In this document: in pieces, positions 28,601 through 37,912 of the stretch | Position numbering within the stretch: position 1 is the first letter of the stretch | Layout of the letters: each line of letters opens with the position of its first letter | Source of the DNA: Alphaproteobacteria bacterium RIFCSPHIGHO2_12_FULL_63_12 | GTDB lineage: Bacteria > Pseudomonadota > Alphaproteobacteria > Caulobacterales > Parvularculaceae | Direction of reading: 5' to 3' | Assembly: GCA_001767925.1 (NCBI GenBank) | Contig: MEMM01000128.1 | Span: 56,408 to 105,358, forward strand | Length of the DNA: 48,951 bases | Notes under the pieces: generated by a model | Database searches by the model: none | What the model saw: only the letters and a program-made list of their open reading frames with translations | Told to the model about the DNA's origin: nothing | Made by a program: the position numbers and the translations under genes

Positions 28601-28864
28601 TGTCCGGATCCGACGATCCGCCCGGGTGCGACCGGCGACACTTGCCGTCCGGTTGATTTCACCGGCAATTATTTCGTCCATAACGCTTCGGTCACCTGGG
28701 CGCCGGGCGATTGGGTGGTCACGGCGGGCGTAAGAAACGTCTTTGATCGCAGCCCTGAGCTGGTCGACGCGGACGGCGCCTTCTCCGTCTACAATGTGCC
28801 GATCGGCGTCGGATACGACTTGCAGGGACGGACGGCTTTCATGTCAGTCCGAAAGTCGTTTTAG
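25634..28864 (+). CDS. TonB-dependent receptor
   Basis: Signal peptide; plug 'DTIVVTGSRIARKEFSSAAPVQVI...VLINGRRM...GASSVYGSDAIAGVANVIL'; C-term '...GRTAFMSVRKSF'. Confidence 0.95.
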   Translation: MTIRNIAPQRFAAIKIALAASASMMTLAVAAAAAAQEDDQVELTPPAQPVEDAPSTDTIVVTGSRIARKEFSSAAPVQVIQGDVAREAGLLDIDEILQTSPQSTGLQIDQSFIPFVLDNGPGATQVSFRGLDPERTLVLINGRRMAPAGVGGAPTTPDISLIPTILIDRIENLFDGASSVYGSDAIAGVANVILRRDFDGFQIDADGSLPFQSGGEQYTVAASWGMTGDNGFIGFGAEYQTNNRVARNQRDFLGRCEQELYYTPDGRILNQDTNQNPGVTINECVQFPLTNRIFIPIGFGSVYYTPGSTNVGIPNFSETQLGTTFDFDGDGLQDVDFKDPFYAYDASETAQNADFLPSNQTFSIYAYGEYNTGKGGNITPFFEAMFSNRQTSQYQPGAQFFNNVPATNPFNPCNIDLADNGTPADPSDDYPINPDGVNCLGIFGVNFGSIDNVQPILNINGDRDTRDTEVSQFRIVGGARGELPWLDGFIGFNGFTWEASASYSRSNGTDVFQGIDQDRLDLSLSTSVRNPDGSVTCGGTVPQVTPCVPVNLFAPNLYLEGGGFLTPEEAAYLYVPADFATTVEQTLAQVYVTGQVATLPWNQNPLSIVVGGEWREDAISSRPSAFRRDGRIHNFASDRGATGKRDLYEFFTELDTDLLSDMPGAQLLNINAAARWTEESNYGSAWTYSLKGIYKPVDWLTFRGSYGTSYRAPNSREQFLLGGTGFNNITDPCIVPLAARVASGNPNIPPTYDPNLDTRSAFTISQCQAQGVDPLSLGITTSPETNPIQSVEILTGGSNQLEDEESRAYTAGVVWEQPWTDAFGLTVSGTYYNIVVRDSVEEPGTGDVIRECYTIQSTASNAFCSRVTRDAQGFLSLLDTSFINIGRLTSKGIDYNLLLTKDFDAFGKPFDLSLDVRLSQLLEQEVEVLGSVDDNKGETDAPTWRGNANLIVSTGDVRFNWFTRWIGKGQEDIDLSDPVNNPPFVFDVACPDPTIRPGATGDTCRPVDFTGNYFVHNASVTWAPGDWVVTAGVRNVFDRSPELVDADGAFSVYNVPIGVGYDLQGRTAFMSVRKSF

Positions 28865-28885
28865 TAAGACGGCGTCACCCTCGTC

Positions 28886-28924
28886 AAAGGCCGGAATCCC
28901 GACGGGGTTCCGGCCTTTTCTTTA
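28886..28924 (+). terminator. Rho-independent terminator after the TonB-dependent receptor
   Basis: AAAGGCCGGAA...TTCCGGCCTTTTCTTT hairpin with T-rich tail. Confidence 0.85.
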
Positions 28925-29073
28925 TCATTGCGCCTCTCGCCGCGCGCATTTAGAGCGTGTTTGCATATAAGCAGCCGCCGTTTTTAACGGTCACGCGAGT
29001 ATGCAAAAATCGAGCGCGAAAAGCTGATTCGGTATTTTGCTGGTCGCACCGGGGGCGAGGCCAGAAGGCGCCG

Positions 29074-29801
29074 ATTTGGATAATCACGCAAAGGCGACTC
29101 TTGAAGAGCTGGACTATTGCCTTCGCGCCGTCGCGGAGGGCGACGAAGACCTTTCGCTCGCTCTCAATTATGCGATCGAGGCGGATCGCGCGCGCCTTGC
29201 CGCGCTTTATGCTTTCCAGATCGAGCTGAGGCGAATTCCGGCCCTTGTCAGCGAGCCGCCGCTCGGAGAGATCCGTTTGCAATGGTGGCGGGAAGCGATC
29301 GACGAAATCGCCGCCGGCGCGCCGGGACGCGCGCATCCCGTGGTTTCCTTGCTGGCGGCGAGCGGCGCCGTCGGCGGTGAAATGCGCGATGTCGCCGAGG
29401 GGCTGATCGATGCGCGCGCTCGCCTGCTCTACGAGCCGCGCTTTGCCTCGCTCGATGATTTGCGGGAATTCCTGCGCGGCGCCGAGACGCCGCTTGCGCG
29501 GCTCGCGCTCGGCGCCGTCGCGACGTGTCCGGCGACGGTCGCCGCGTCGCTCGCGGAAGCCTGTGCTCTGGCGCGATTTGCCCCGCAGCTGGCGCCGGCG
29601 CTGGCGAGCGAGGCCGCGACAGCGGCGACGCATCTCCGGGCGCAGGCCGCCAGCGGGACAATTCGCTTCTCGCCGGCGGACGCGGGCCGGCTTGCTCCCT
29701 TATCCCTGACGCGCGGCTATGTGGCGCGGGCGGACGGGCGTCGCTGGCCCGTGATGAAGCGCCTCGCGATGTTTTGGGCGGTCCTGACGGGCCGCTTCTG
29801 A
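29074..29801 (+). CDS. Squalene/phytoene synthase family protein (NDUFAF6-like)
   Basis: 'ALYAFQIELRRIPALVSEPPLGEIRLQWWREAID'; no aspartate-rich prenyl-diphosphate motif seen; start uncertain (29037 or 29074). Confidence 0.78.
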
Positions 29802-29991
29802 GCGCAGCGGTAAAGGGCGGCGACCGCCGCCGCCGCGGCGCTCAGGGCCGCAAATCGCCGCGGTTCTTCACAAGGCGATACCCCGCCCGGTCGAACTGTT
29901 CCGATCGGGTTAAAGCTCCTTTCATGACGTTGGGGCACTGTGAACGAACTATTTTCGCCAAATTGCGCCAGAGCCAGGGGAAGCGCCGCCG

Positions 29992-32781
29992 ATGTCGCCG
30001 AGATCGTTCGCAAAAACCGTCGATTCCGAATTTTCAAACGAGACGATCGATCCGACGCGCGCGGCGTCGGGCGCGCAGCGCTGGCGCCGGGCGCTCGCGG
30101 AAAGCCTTGGACAAGATCCGGGCGCGACGCTCGACGAGCCGCGCCGCATGCTCGCGATGCTGAAGATTTTCGGCTCGACGCGGCGCCTTGCCGATCTCTG
30201 CCTGAAATACCCGGTCTTCGCCGGTCAGGCTTTCCTTGAGGGGCCGAGCCAGGTGCTCGCTGAAGCCGCCCGCGACCTGACGGCGCTGAATGGCGGCGTC
30301 GGCGGACCCGACGCACTGTACAGCGCCCTCTCGCCGATCAAAAACCGCGCGGATATCGCGATCGCCGTCGCGGAAATTTCCGGACAATGGACGACGGGCG
30401 AGGCGACGGCGGCGCGCACCGATCTTGCCGAACGTATTGTCGAAACCGCGCTCGCCTGGCTTGTGCGCGTGTCGGTCAGCCGCGGCGAATTGCCGATCAC
30501 GCTGGACGATAGCTGCGCCAAAGGCGTTTTCGCGCTGGCGGGCGGCGATTTCGCGCATGAAGACCTTGCGCCCTACGGGCCGCTTGACGTCGTCGCCGTC
30601 TATGACGCGGCGGCGTTCGAAGGCCCGGCGGCGCGCATGGCCGAACGCGCCTTCGTGCGTATCGGCGCGGAATTCCGCGAAGCGTTCGAAGGAAAGCCCG
30701 GCGATTATCCGCTCTATTCGGTGCGAACGCCGTTCGGCAACGGCGTCAATGGCGCCGGGTTTGTCGAATCGGTCGCACGCGTGACGGCGGCGCTCAACAA
30801 TCCGCAGCAAAACCCGGCCAAGCGCTGGCTCGCCGCTTCGCGCGTCGTCGCGGGCGATCGCCGTTCCGGCGGCGAATTTCTTGAAACGATCGAAGAAATC
30901 ATCTGGAGCAAGGGCGAGCTTCTCGGCGAGAACGGCCGCGCCGAGCTTCAAAAGATGTCGGACGACCCGCGGCAGCCGTTCCGGGCCGCGTCCAATCTTC
31001 TGCGCTGGAGCCTCGGCCGCTCGCGCGCGATGTTCAGAACCGCGTCGGCGCGCGAAGTCTTCAAGCGCGCGGCGGAAGCGGGCGCCATTCCCGCCGACAT
31101 CGCCGCACGGCTCTCCGTCGGCGCTGAATTTGCCCAGACGCTCGTCGCCCGCGCGCAAACCATGAAAGGCGCCGCCGCCTTCGGCGCCGCGGCCGCCGAT
31201 GAAGAAAGCGCGCTCGCCTCGCTCTGCGGCTTTTCCGATTACGCCTCGCTTGCCGCCGCCCGCGACGGCGCGCTCGCCGATGCCCGCAATGCGTTGACGC
31301 GACTGCTGGAAGGTCCGCGCGCCGATTTCGCGCGCTTTCGGACGGCGGAGCGAAATCCTGACGATGTCGACAAGCTGGAAGATCTTGGCTTCCGCAACGG
31401 CGCCAATCTTTCTTCGCTGATTGACGGCTGGGCCGAGCTTTGCGCCGCCGGCGGCGAAGCCAGGTTCTCGGAAATTGCGCCGGGCCTTTTGACTTCCTTC
31501 GGCGAGACGCAACATCCGGATGAAGCCGTTCGTTTGTTCGACCGTGTTCTTCGCGTTGAAGAAAGCAGCGTGCGCAAGGTCCATTCCTCGACGCGCGCCG
31601 GCGTGCGCGACGGTTTGATCGACGCGCTCGGATGCTTCGGCGCGGCGATCGAGCCCCTGATTGAATCGAACGAGGCTTGCGCCGCGCTGTTTGAGCCGCG
31701 CGGCGCTGAAACGCCCAATAACGGCCGCGAATGGCTGGCGCGCCATGCGCCGCCGAAGGAAAAAGCGGGGGCGGAGGGCGTCGCGCGCTGGCGGCGCGAG
31801 CAGATGGCGCGCGTCGCCTTGTGCGCCGCCGCCGGCGATATGGGATTTGACGGCGCGGCCTCGGCGCTCGATGCGATCCACACCACGACCCTGCAACGAC
31901 TTTTCGACGTCGCGCATCGGGAAATCGATGCGACGGCGGAAATTTCCCTGCACGTCTTTGACGGTCCTGCGTGCGGCATACCGGGTTACGCGACGCCGCT
32001 CGGCTTCATGTCGGGATCGCCATCAGGCGACGCGCACGAGGAAATCGCCAGACTGTTCGTCGACTCGCTTGGCATGTTGGGCGAGGGGCTGTTCGCCGCC
32101 GCGCCCGACGTCTCGCACCGTCCGGGCGGCATCGCCGGCCCTCTGGCGCCGGAAGCTGGACAGCTGCGATCCTATATACAGTCGGAAGCCGTCGCCCATG
32201 ACCAGATCCTGATGGCGCGCGCCCGCGTCATCGCCGGGCCCGACAAGGCGCAGGCCGCCGCGACGACGACCTTGCGCGGCGCGGTCGCAAACCCGAAGCG
32301 CGCTGAAATCCTGCTCCGCGATCTCGATCGCGCGCGCGCCCAGCGCCTGCGCCGCGATCGCGCGGGATCGCCCTGGGATCTTGAACAATCCGAAGGCGGA
32401 CTGTTCGATGTCGAGCTGATCATCTCGACCCTGATTTATCGCCATGCCGGCGCGCAGCCCGCCCTGCAGACCGCGCAACCCTCCGAGGCGCTCGACCACA
32501 TGGCGCGCGCCGGGATCATCAATGTCGAAGTGGCGGAGACCTTGAAGGGCGCCCGCGCGTTCTGGACCCGCCTCGCGACCGCGCGCGCGCTGGCGCGCTG
32601 GAGCGATCCGCAACGCGAACCGGTTCGCCCGCGCTTTGCCGCCTTGCTGGCGCGCGCCGCCGAAGTCGACAGTTTCGCTCAGGTTCGTCCGATCATGCGC
32701 GGCTACGCCGAAGAAGTGACGCGGCTCTATGCGCAGCTGGTCCTCGGGCGCCCGTCCTCAGGGCTCCAGGCGAGCGCCTGA
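29992..32781 (+). CDS. GlnE-like (glutamine synthetase adenylyltransferase family) protein with degenerate catalytic motifs
   Basis: Two-domain GlnE layout: 'FLEGPSQVL', 'LSPIKNRADIAIAVAEI', 'SYIQSEAVAHDQILMARARVIAG', 'EGGLFDVELIISTLIYRHAGAQPAL'. Confidence 0.8.
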   Translation: MSPRSFAKTVDSEFSNETIDPTRAASGAQRWRRALAESLGQDPGATLDEPRRMLAMLKIFGSTRRLADLCLKYPVFAGQAFLEGPSQVLAEAARDLTALNGGVGGPDALYSALSPIKNRADIAIAVAEISGQWTTGEATAARTDLAERIVETALAWLVRVSVSRGELPITLDDSCAKGVFALAGGDFAHEDLAPYGPLDVVAVYDAAAFEGPAARMAERAFVRIGAEFREAFEGKPGDYPLYSVRTPFGNGVNGAGFVESVARVTAALNNPQQNPAKRWLAASRVVAGDRRSGGEFLETIEEIIWSKGELLGENGRAELQKMSDDPRQPFRAASNLLRWSLGRSRAMFRTASAREVFKRAAEAGAIPADIAARLSVGAEFAQTLVARAQTMKGAAAFGAAAADEESALASLCGFSDYASLAAARDGALADARNALTRLLEGPRADFARFRTAERNPDDVDKLEDLGFRNGANLSSLIDGWAELCAAGGEARFSEIAPGLLTSFGETQHPDEAVRLFDRVLRVEESSVRKVHSSTRAGVRDGLIDALGCFGAAIEPLIESNEACAALFEPRGAETPNNGREWLARHAPPKEKAGAEGVARWRREQMARVALCAAAGDMGFDGAASALDAIHTTTLQRLFDVAHREIDATAEISLHVFDGPACGIPGYATPLGFMSGSPSGDAHEEIARLFVDSLGMLGEGLFAAAPDVSHRPGGIAGPLAPEAGQLRSYIQSEAVAHDQILMARARVIAGPDKAQAAATTTLRGAVANPKRAEILLRDLDRARAQRLRRDRAGSPWDLEQSEGGLFDVELIISTLIYRHAGAQPALQTAQPSEALDHMARAGIINVEVAETLKGARAFWTRLATARALARWSDPQREPVRPRFAALLARAAEVDSFAQVRPIMRGYAEEVTRLYAQLVLGRPSSGLQASA

Positions 32782-32991
32782 AGGGTTCAATTCGGCGAGG
32801 GCGAAAACGCGCAGCGCTGAGGCAAGGCCCGGCGCCGGCGCGGATTTCATCCGCGCCTGATCGATTTCCGCGATGAGCAGGGGAAGGCTGACGCCGCGTC
32901 GCCGTGCGGCGTCGTCAAGTGCGGTCCAGAATTCCGGCTCAAGCAGGATGCTTGTCCGGTGGCCCTTGATGCTGATCGAGCGCTTGCGCAT
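32758..32991 (-). CDS. Ribbon-helix-helix domain protein
   Basis: 'KRSISIKGHRTSILLEPEFWTALDDAARRRGVSLPLLIAEID' RHH-like. Confidence 0.82.
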   Translation of the reverse strand: MRKRSISIKGHRTSILLEPEFWTALDDAARRRGVSLPLLIAEIDQARMKSAPAPGLASALRVFALAELNPSGARLEP

Positions 32992-33033
32992 GCGGGCGGC
33001 GTATCAAATTCCGGCCGCCGGGAAAATGGCGCG

Positions 33034-33252
33034 TCAGCCGCGCGTCCAGTTGTCGAGGCCGTGCGCCTTGATCTTCTGCGTCGCCAGCGTCACGCCGTCG
33101 ATGATGCCGGCCATGTGCGAGACGGCTTCGGCGTCGCATTCGGCAAGTTCGGCGCCGAGCGCTTTGTAAAGCGCCTCGATATCGATGTCGTGCGCGAAAA
33201 GGAACTGCGCCAGAACGAGACGCGTCTGGCTCGGCGATTTCATGTCAGCCAT
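33034..33252 (-). CDS. Conserved hypothetical small protein
   Basis: 72-aa ORF 'MADMKSPSQTRLVLAQFLFAHDIDIEALYKALGAELAECDAEAVSHMAGIIDG'. Confidence 0.6.
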   Translation of the reverse strand: MADMKSPSQTRLVLAQFLFAHDIDIEALYKALGAELAECDAEAVSHMAGIIDGVTLATQKIKAHGLDNWTRG

Positions 33253-33382
33253 GGTTAAAACCCCAATTGGACCCAACTTTTATCCGTGGCGCGGACGATG
33301 CCCGCCGGCGCCCGGCCTTGTCCAGCAAGAAGCGGTCCACCCCGGCAGGGGCTGATCGGCGAGAGGGCGGGCGTCGCGCGCG

Positions 33383-34774
33383 TCAGCCCGGCCCGATCAT
33401 GTTTTCAGGCCTGACGATCGCGTCATAATCGGCGGCCGGTATGCCGTCCCTGATCGCCTCGTCGCGCAAGGTCGTCCCGTTCTTGTGGGCGGTCTTGGCG
33501 ATTTTCGCCGCCCGGTCATAGCCGTATTTCGGGGCGAGCGCCGTCACCAGCATCAGCGAGCGATCGACGCCAGATTTGATATTGTCGAGCCGCGGCTCGA
33601 TGCCGAGGACGCAATTGTCGGTGAATGAATTCGCCGCGTCCGCCATCAGCCGCACCGACTGCAGGAAATTGTAGGCCATCATCGGGTTGAAGACGTTAAG
33701 CTCGAAATGGCCCTGGCTGCCGGCGAAGGCGATCGCCGCATTATTGCCCATGATGTGAACGCAGACCTGGGTCATCGCCTCGCACTGCGTCGGATTGACC
33801 TTTCCCGGCATGATCGAGGAGCCCGGCTCGTTTTCCGGCAGCGACAATTCGCCAAGTCCGGCGCGCGGGCCGGAGCCGAGAAAGCGGATGTCGTTGGCGA
33901 TCTTGAACAGCGAGGCGGCGACGGTCGTAATCGCGCCGTGGCTCATCACCATCGCGTCATGCGCGGCGAGCGCTTCGAATTTGTTGGGCGCCGAGGTGAA
34001 TTTCATCTGCGTGATCGCGGCGATACGCTCGGCGACTTTTTCAGCAAAGCCGACCGGCGCGTTCAATCCGGTGCCGACGGCGGTGCCGCCTTGAGCGAGC
34101 TCCATCAATGCCGGCATAGTCATTTCGATGCGGGCGACGCCGTTCTCGACCTGTTTAGCGTAGCCGGAGAATTCCTGGCCGAGGGTCAATGGCGTTGCGT
34201 CCTGCGTATGCGTGCGGCCGATTTTGATGATCGACTTCCACGCCGCCGACTTGTCGTTGAGAGCGTTGCGCAATTTCTGAAGGGCCGGAAGGAGGCGGTG
34301 ATGAATTTCTTCGGCGCAAGCGATATGCATCGCCGTTGGAAACGTGTCGTTTGACGACTGGCTCATATTGACGTGGTCGTTGGGATGCACGGGCTTTTTC
34401 GAGCCCATCTCGCCGCCCAGCATTTCGATCGCGCGGTTCGAGATAACCTCGTTCGCGTTCATGTTCGACTGCGTGCCTGAACCTGTCTGCCAGACGACGA
34501 GCGGAAAGTGCGTGTCGAGCTTTCCCTCGATCACTTCCTGCGCCGCCCTGACGATCGTCTCGCCGAGTTTCGGGTCGAGCCGCCCCATCGCCATATTGGT
34601 CTCGGCGGCGGCGCGTTTGACGATTCCGAGCGCCCTGATGATCGGCGCTGGCTGCTTTTCCCAGCCGATCCTGAAATTGCCGAGACTGCGCTCGGCCTGC
34701 GCGCCCCAATAGCGCGAGGCGTCGACTTCTATGGGCCCGAAGGTGTCGGTTTCGGTGCGTGTCGTTTTCGCCAT
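33383..34774 (-). CDS. fumC: Class II fumarate hydratase
   Basis: '[18 protein letters not shown]', signature '[17 protein letters not shown]'. Confidence 0.97.
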   Translation of the reverse strand: MAKTTRTETDTFGPIEVDASRYWGAQAERSLGNFRIGWEKQPAPIIRALGIVKRAAAETNMAMGRLDPKLGETIVRAAQEVIEGKLDTHFPLVVWQTGSGTQSNMNANEVISNRAIEMLGGEMGSKKPVHPNDHVNMSQSSNDTFPTAMHIACAEEIHHRLLPALQKLRNALNDKSAAWKSIIKIGRTHTQDATPLTLGQEFSGYAKQVENGVARIEMTMPALMELAQGGTAVGTGLNAPVGFAEKVAERIAAITQMKFTSAPNKFEALAAHDAMVMSHGAITTVAASLFKIANDIRFLGSGPRAGLGELSLPENEPGSSIMPGKVNPTQCEAMTQVCVHIMGNNAAIAFAGSQGHFELNVFNPMMAYNFLQSVRLMADAANSFTDNCVLGIEPRLDNIKSGVDRSLMLVTALAPKYGYDRAAKIAKTAHKNGTTLRDEAIRDGIPAADYDAIVRPENMIGPG

Positions 34775-34876
34775 TCCATCCGCCTCTCGCATCGCGTCGG
34801 CGCCGGTTTATCGACGCTGTCGGCGCGCTTCAAGCGTCGCTGTCGGGAATTGTAAATTCTTCAGGCGCGCCGCCGT

Positions 34877-35389
34877 TTACTTCTTCCGGAACGCGTCGAG
34901 CTGGAGCACGGACGCGCCTTTGGCCGGCGCCTCTTCGGGCGCCTTCGCGGCGGGTTCTGCGGGTTTGGCTTTGGTCTCGCTCGCGGGCGCGTCGAAGCGC
35001 AGGCCGAACTGCACGCTCGGGTCGGCAAAGCTCGTCACCGAATCATAGGGGATGACGAGGCGCGCCTGCTGGCCCTTGAACCACAAGGTCACCGCGAATT
35101 CGTCGTCGCGAACCTCAAGATCGTCGAACTGGTGCTGAAGGACGACCGTCATGCGAGTCGGATAGACCGCCAGCAGATGATCGGGAATGGAGACGCCTTC
35201 CGCGTGCGTTTCGAACTCGATATAGAAATGATGATCGCCCGGCGCTGCGCCAAGCTCCTCGGTCATTTGCAGTACATCGCGCACGACGCGTTTGAGCGCC
35301 TGCTGCGTCAGGTAATCGTAATCGATTTCGACGTCTGTCAAACTGACCTCGCCCGTCCCCGTCGGGGCCCCGATCAGGGCCCGTTGCAT
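34877..35389 (-). CDS. sspB: SspB family ClpXP adaptor protein
   Basis: 'YDYLTQQALKRVVRDVL...HHFYIEFETHAEGVSIPDHL...MTVVLQHQFDDLEVRDDEFAVTLWF' typical of alpha-SspB. Confidence 0.9.
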   Translation of the reverse strand: MQRALIGAPTGTGEVSLTDVEIDYDYLTQQALKRVVRDVLQMTEELGAAPGDHHFYIEFETHAEGVSIPDHLLAVYPTRMTVVLQHQFDDLEVRDDEFAVTLWFKGQQARLVIPYDSVTSFADPSVQFGLRFDAPASETKAKPAEPAAKAPEEAPAKGASVLQLDAFRKK

Positions 35390-35519
35390 TAATGCATACC
35401 AGCAACTTGGAAACCGGCAAACAGGGGAAGGCGTCGCCCATGATGACTGGATGGGGGACCGTCGCGCGTTTTTGATCGAAAGTCGCCGTTTGGGTGAGGC
35501 GAGATGGCAAGACGTGCTG

Positions 35520-35868
35520 GAAAACCGGCGGGCGATCCCGCTAGCCCGAATAAAAGTCCCGGCTTCTGTTGCCAGGCGCCGGGGGGCCCCGCCTGACCTT
35601 GGAAGAGGTCAGGACTTAGTTTTTGAGCAGCTCAGCCGCATTACGCAGCGAGAGCGAACTCTTCCGAGAAGTTGTCATTGGCAACTATCAAGGTTGGTCC
35701 AATAACGGAGACCATCCGGGCGAAAGCGTCGTCTTTACACGTCCGTCGATCCTATTTCGGCCCCGCCGAAAGCCCCCGAGAAGAGCCTTTGGTGGAGCCG
35801 CCGGGTACCGCCCCCGGGTCCGAACCGCTTATTGCACGGGCCGTTTATCGCCATAGCCGGCAAGCCGG
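35520..35868 (-). ncRNA. ssrA: tmRNA, circularly permuted two-piece form (outer boundaries approximate)
   Basis: Minus strand: acceptor piece ending ...GGTTCGGACCCGGGGGCGGTACCCGGCGGCTCCACCA (3' A at 35790), 25-nt spacer, coding piece starting GGGGCCGAAATAGGATCGACGG (35764); tag frame 35682-35641 GCC...TAA = ANDNFSEEFALAA*. Confidence 0.94.
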
Positions 35869-36002
35869 CCCACTCAAGGTAGGGGTAATGAGTGAATTTT
35901 TGAAGGGCTCGGGCGCAATTTCAGGAAAATTGTCAAAAGCTTGTAACAATTGTCCGCTAGGGCAACAGGTGCGCCATCAGGGGCGGCAAGGGCAGGTGGG
36001 CG

Positions 36003-36284
36003 ATGGAACCGAGCGATTTCAAGAAATGGCGCAAGTCGCTGAAACTCTCCCAGAAAGAGGCGGCGCACGCGCTCGGCCTCAAACGCCGCATGATCCAGTA
36101 TTATGAAAAAGGCGAACGCGACGGCGACAAGGTGGAGATTCCGCGTTCGGTTCGCCTCGCCTGTTATGCGCTGACCGAAGGGGTCGAAGATTATCACGGC
36201 CCCAATCGCAAGATTAAGCGCCGCGACGACAAGCCGAAAAAAGATAAAGAGCAGGACGAGGCCGCGACCGCCGCCGCCGATTAA
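36003..36284 (+). CDS. Helix-turn-helix (XRE-like) domain protein
   Basis: 'DFKKWRKSLKLSQKEAAHALGLKRRMIQYYEKGER' HTH. Confidence 0.85.
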   Translation: MEPSDFKKWRKSLKLSQKEAAHALGLKRRMIQYYEKGERDGDKVEIPRSVRLACYALTEGVEDYHGPNRKIKRRDDKPKKDKEQDEAATAAAD

Positions 36285-37804
36285 GAATCGGTTCCGTCGG
36301 CCGGCGCATCCTGAGGATTAAGGTCGAGATCCATCGGTCCGGGCTGCGCCTCCGCGCCGCTGACGTCGACCGGCGGCGCCGGCGTTTCCGGCGCGCTGTC
36401 GGACAGAGACGGGTTTTTGTATTCCCAATAGGTGAGCGCCGCGCGCGCGCGCGCGATCTCCGCCCGGATCGTATCGATCTGGGGATGATCGCCCGCTTTC
36501 TCGATTCTTGTGAGCGCGGCGTCGCCGTCCCTGCCGAGCTTGAAGCGCATATAGCCGAAATCGAATTTGCCGGCGTCGACATCGCCGGACAGCAATAATT
36601 GCTCCTGGCTTCTGGCGCTGATCGCCCATGTGTTGAAAAACGGCGACGACAGGCCGAGCAGGACGACGATCCACGCAACCGACATCAGCGTGTTCAACGG
36701 CGCGACGAGCGGCATCCATTTCGCCCCCCGCCAGTTGAGTTCGGTCAGCAACCCGGCAATCAGCACGAGGCTATAAGCGAAGGCGAGGAACGTCATCGCG
36801 ATGCCGACGATGCGCGGCGGCGTCAGGCCGTATTCATCGATACGCGACCACAATCCGTAGGCGGCAAGGCCTGTATATACAGGGAAAAGCGCGATCGCGA
36901 TGATGGTCGAAAGACGCAGCCAGACGGGCGGCGGGCCGCCTTCGTCGTTTTGATAGACGCCGTTGAAAATCAGCATGCCGGCGAAAGCGAGGAACAAGAT
37001 CGCGGCGCCCGGACGGCCGAAGAAAAACTCCGCGTCGAGAATGGCGCCGGGCCCTTTGAGCGCGAGCACGATCATGAAGGTGACCGAGAACAGCGCCATG
37101 ATCGGCATCGCGATGCGCGAAAACAGGAGAAGGATAAAGCGCAGCGCACCAAGCACGGCTTGCTGCGCGCGGATCATCGCAATCGACAGGCCGACGATCG
37201 CGCCAAGGAAGGGAAAGATGAACCACGGCTCGTCGAACAGTTCGGAAAAGAAGCGGACATCCATCTGTTTGAGGAGCGCCGCCCACGCGAAGAGGAGGAT
37301 GAGCGACAGTCCTGCGAAAAGCTTCGCGCCGCCGGCGATCAACGGCAGCGTCAGCCCGTGAAAATAATGCGAGGCATATTTCGGCGGAAATCCGGTTTCG
37401 AGCGAGGCTTTCGCCAGCGACAGCATCAGATAATAGCTGAGCGGCGCCGACAGGAAAAACCAGAACAGGACCGGAAACTCTTCAAGCTCGAATTGCCGCG
37501 AAGCGACGACCGACATCATGCGCCAAGTCGGGCCGGCGAGGATCGCGGCGATCAGGGCGGACGGAAGTATCGGCCGAAGGAAATCGCGGCGCTCAGACAG
37601 CAAGAGCCATCCGGCCGCGAAGGCGACGATCGTCTGCAAGGTGGTGATCGAGAGAGGCGTCGGCGTTGACGCGTCGATCCAGCGGTCGGCGATCCAGTAG
37701 ACCGCGCCCCCGGTCGCCAGCCCGACAAGGAGGCTGATGAGGCCAAGGCCCCGGCCAGCGTCAGCCGCCACCGCGCCCGCTTGTTTTTTTGTCTCTTCAG
37801 TCAT
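36281..37804 (-). CDS. DUF4153-like polytopic membrane protein
   Basis: Multiple TM segments, start at [10 protein letters not shown]. Confidence 0.7.
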   Translation of the reverse strand: MTEETKKQAGAVAADAGRGLGLISLLVGLATGGAVYWIADRWIDASTPTPLSITTLQTIVAFAAGWLLLSERRDFLRPILPSALIAAILAGPTWRMMSVVASRQFELEEFPVLFWFFLSAPLSYYLMLSLAKASLETGFPPKYASHYFHGLTLPLIAGGAKLFAGLSLILLFAWAALLKQMDVRFFSELFDEPWFIFPFLGAIVGLSIAMIRAQQAVLGALRFILLLFSRIAMPIMALFSVTFMIVLALKGPGAILDAEFFFGRPGAAILFLAFAGMLIFNGVYQNDEGGPPPVWLRLSTIIAIALFPVYTGLAAYGLWSRIDEYGLTPPRIVGIAMTFLAFAYSLVLIAGLLTELNWRGAKWMPLVAPLNTLMSVAWIVVLLGLSSPFFNTWAISARSQEQLLLSGDVDAGKFDFGYMRFKLGRDGDAALTRIEKAGDHPQIDTIRAEIARARAALTYWEYKNPSLSDSAPETPAPPVDVSGAEAQPGPMDLDLNPQDAPADGTDS

Positions 37805-37912
37805 ACCCCGACCCCTCGCTGGCGAGACTATCACATTCCCGGCCGGCCGCCGAGCCGCGACAGCGGGGAATTCAGCCGGTATTCTCGCCGCCGATTGGAG
37901 AGTCGCGACCCG

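Noticed and set aside
30034-31953. 639-aa minus-strand ORF opposite the GlnE-like gene
   Set aside because: Arg-rich ghost ORF typical of high-GC antisense frames; sense strand carries recognisable GlnE-family motifs
35451-36106. Plus-strand ORFs 35451..35705, 35623..35856, 35672..36106
   Set aside because: Region is occupied by the minus-strand tmRNA gene
36599-37669. 356-aa plus-strand ORF
   Set aside because: Highly charged antisense frame of the DUF4153-like membrane protein
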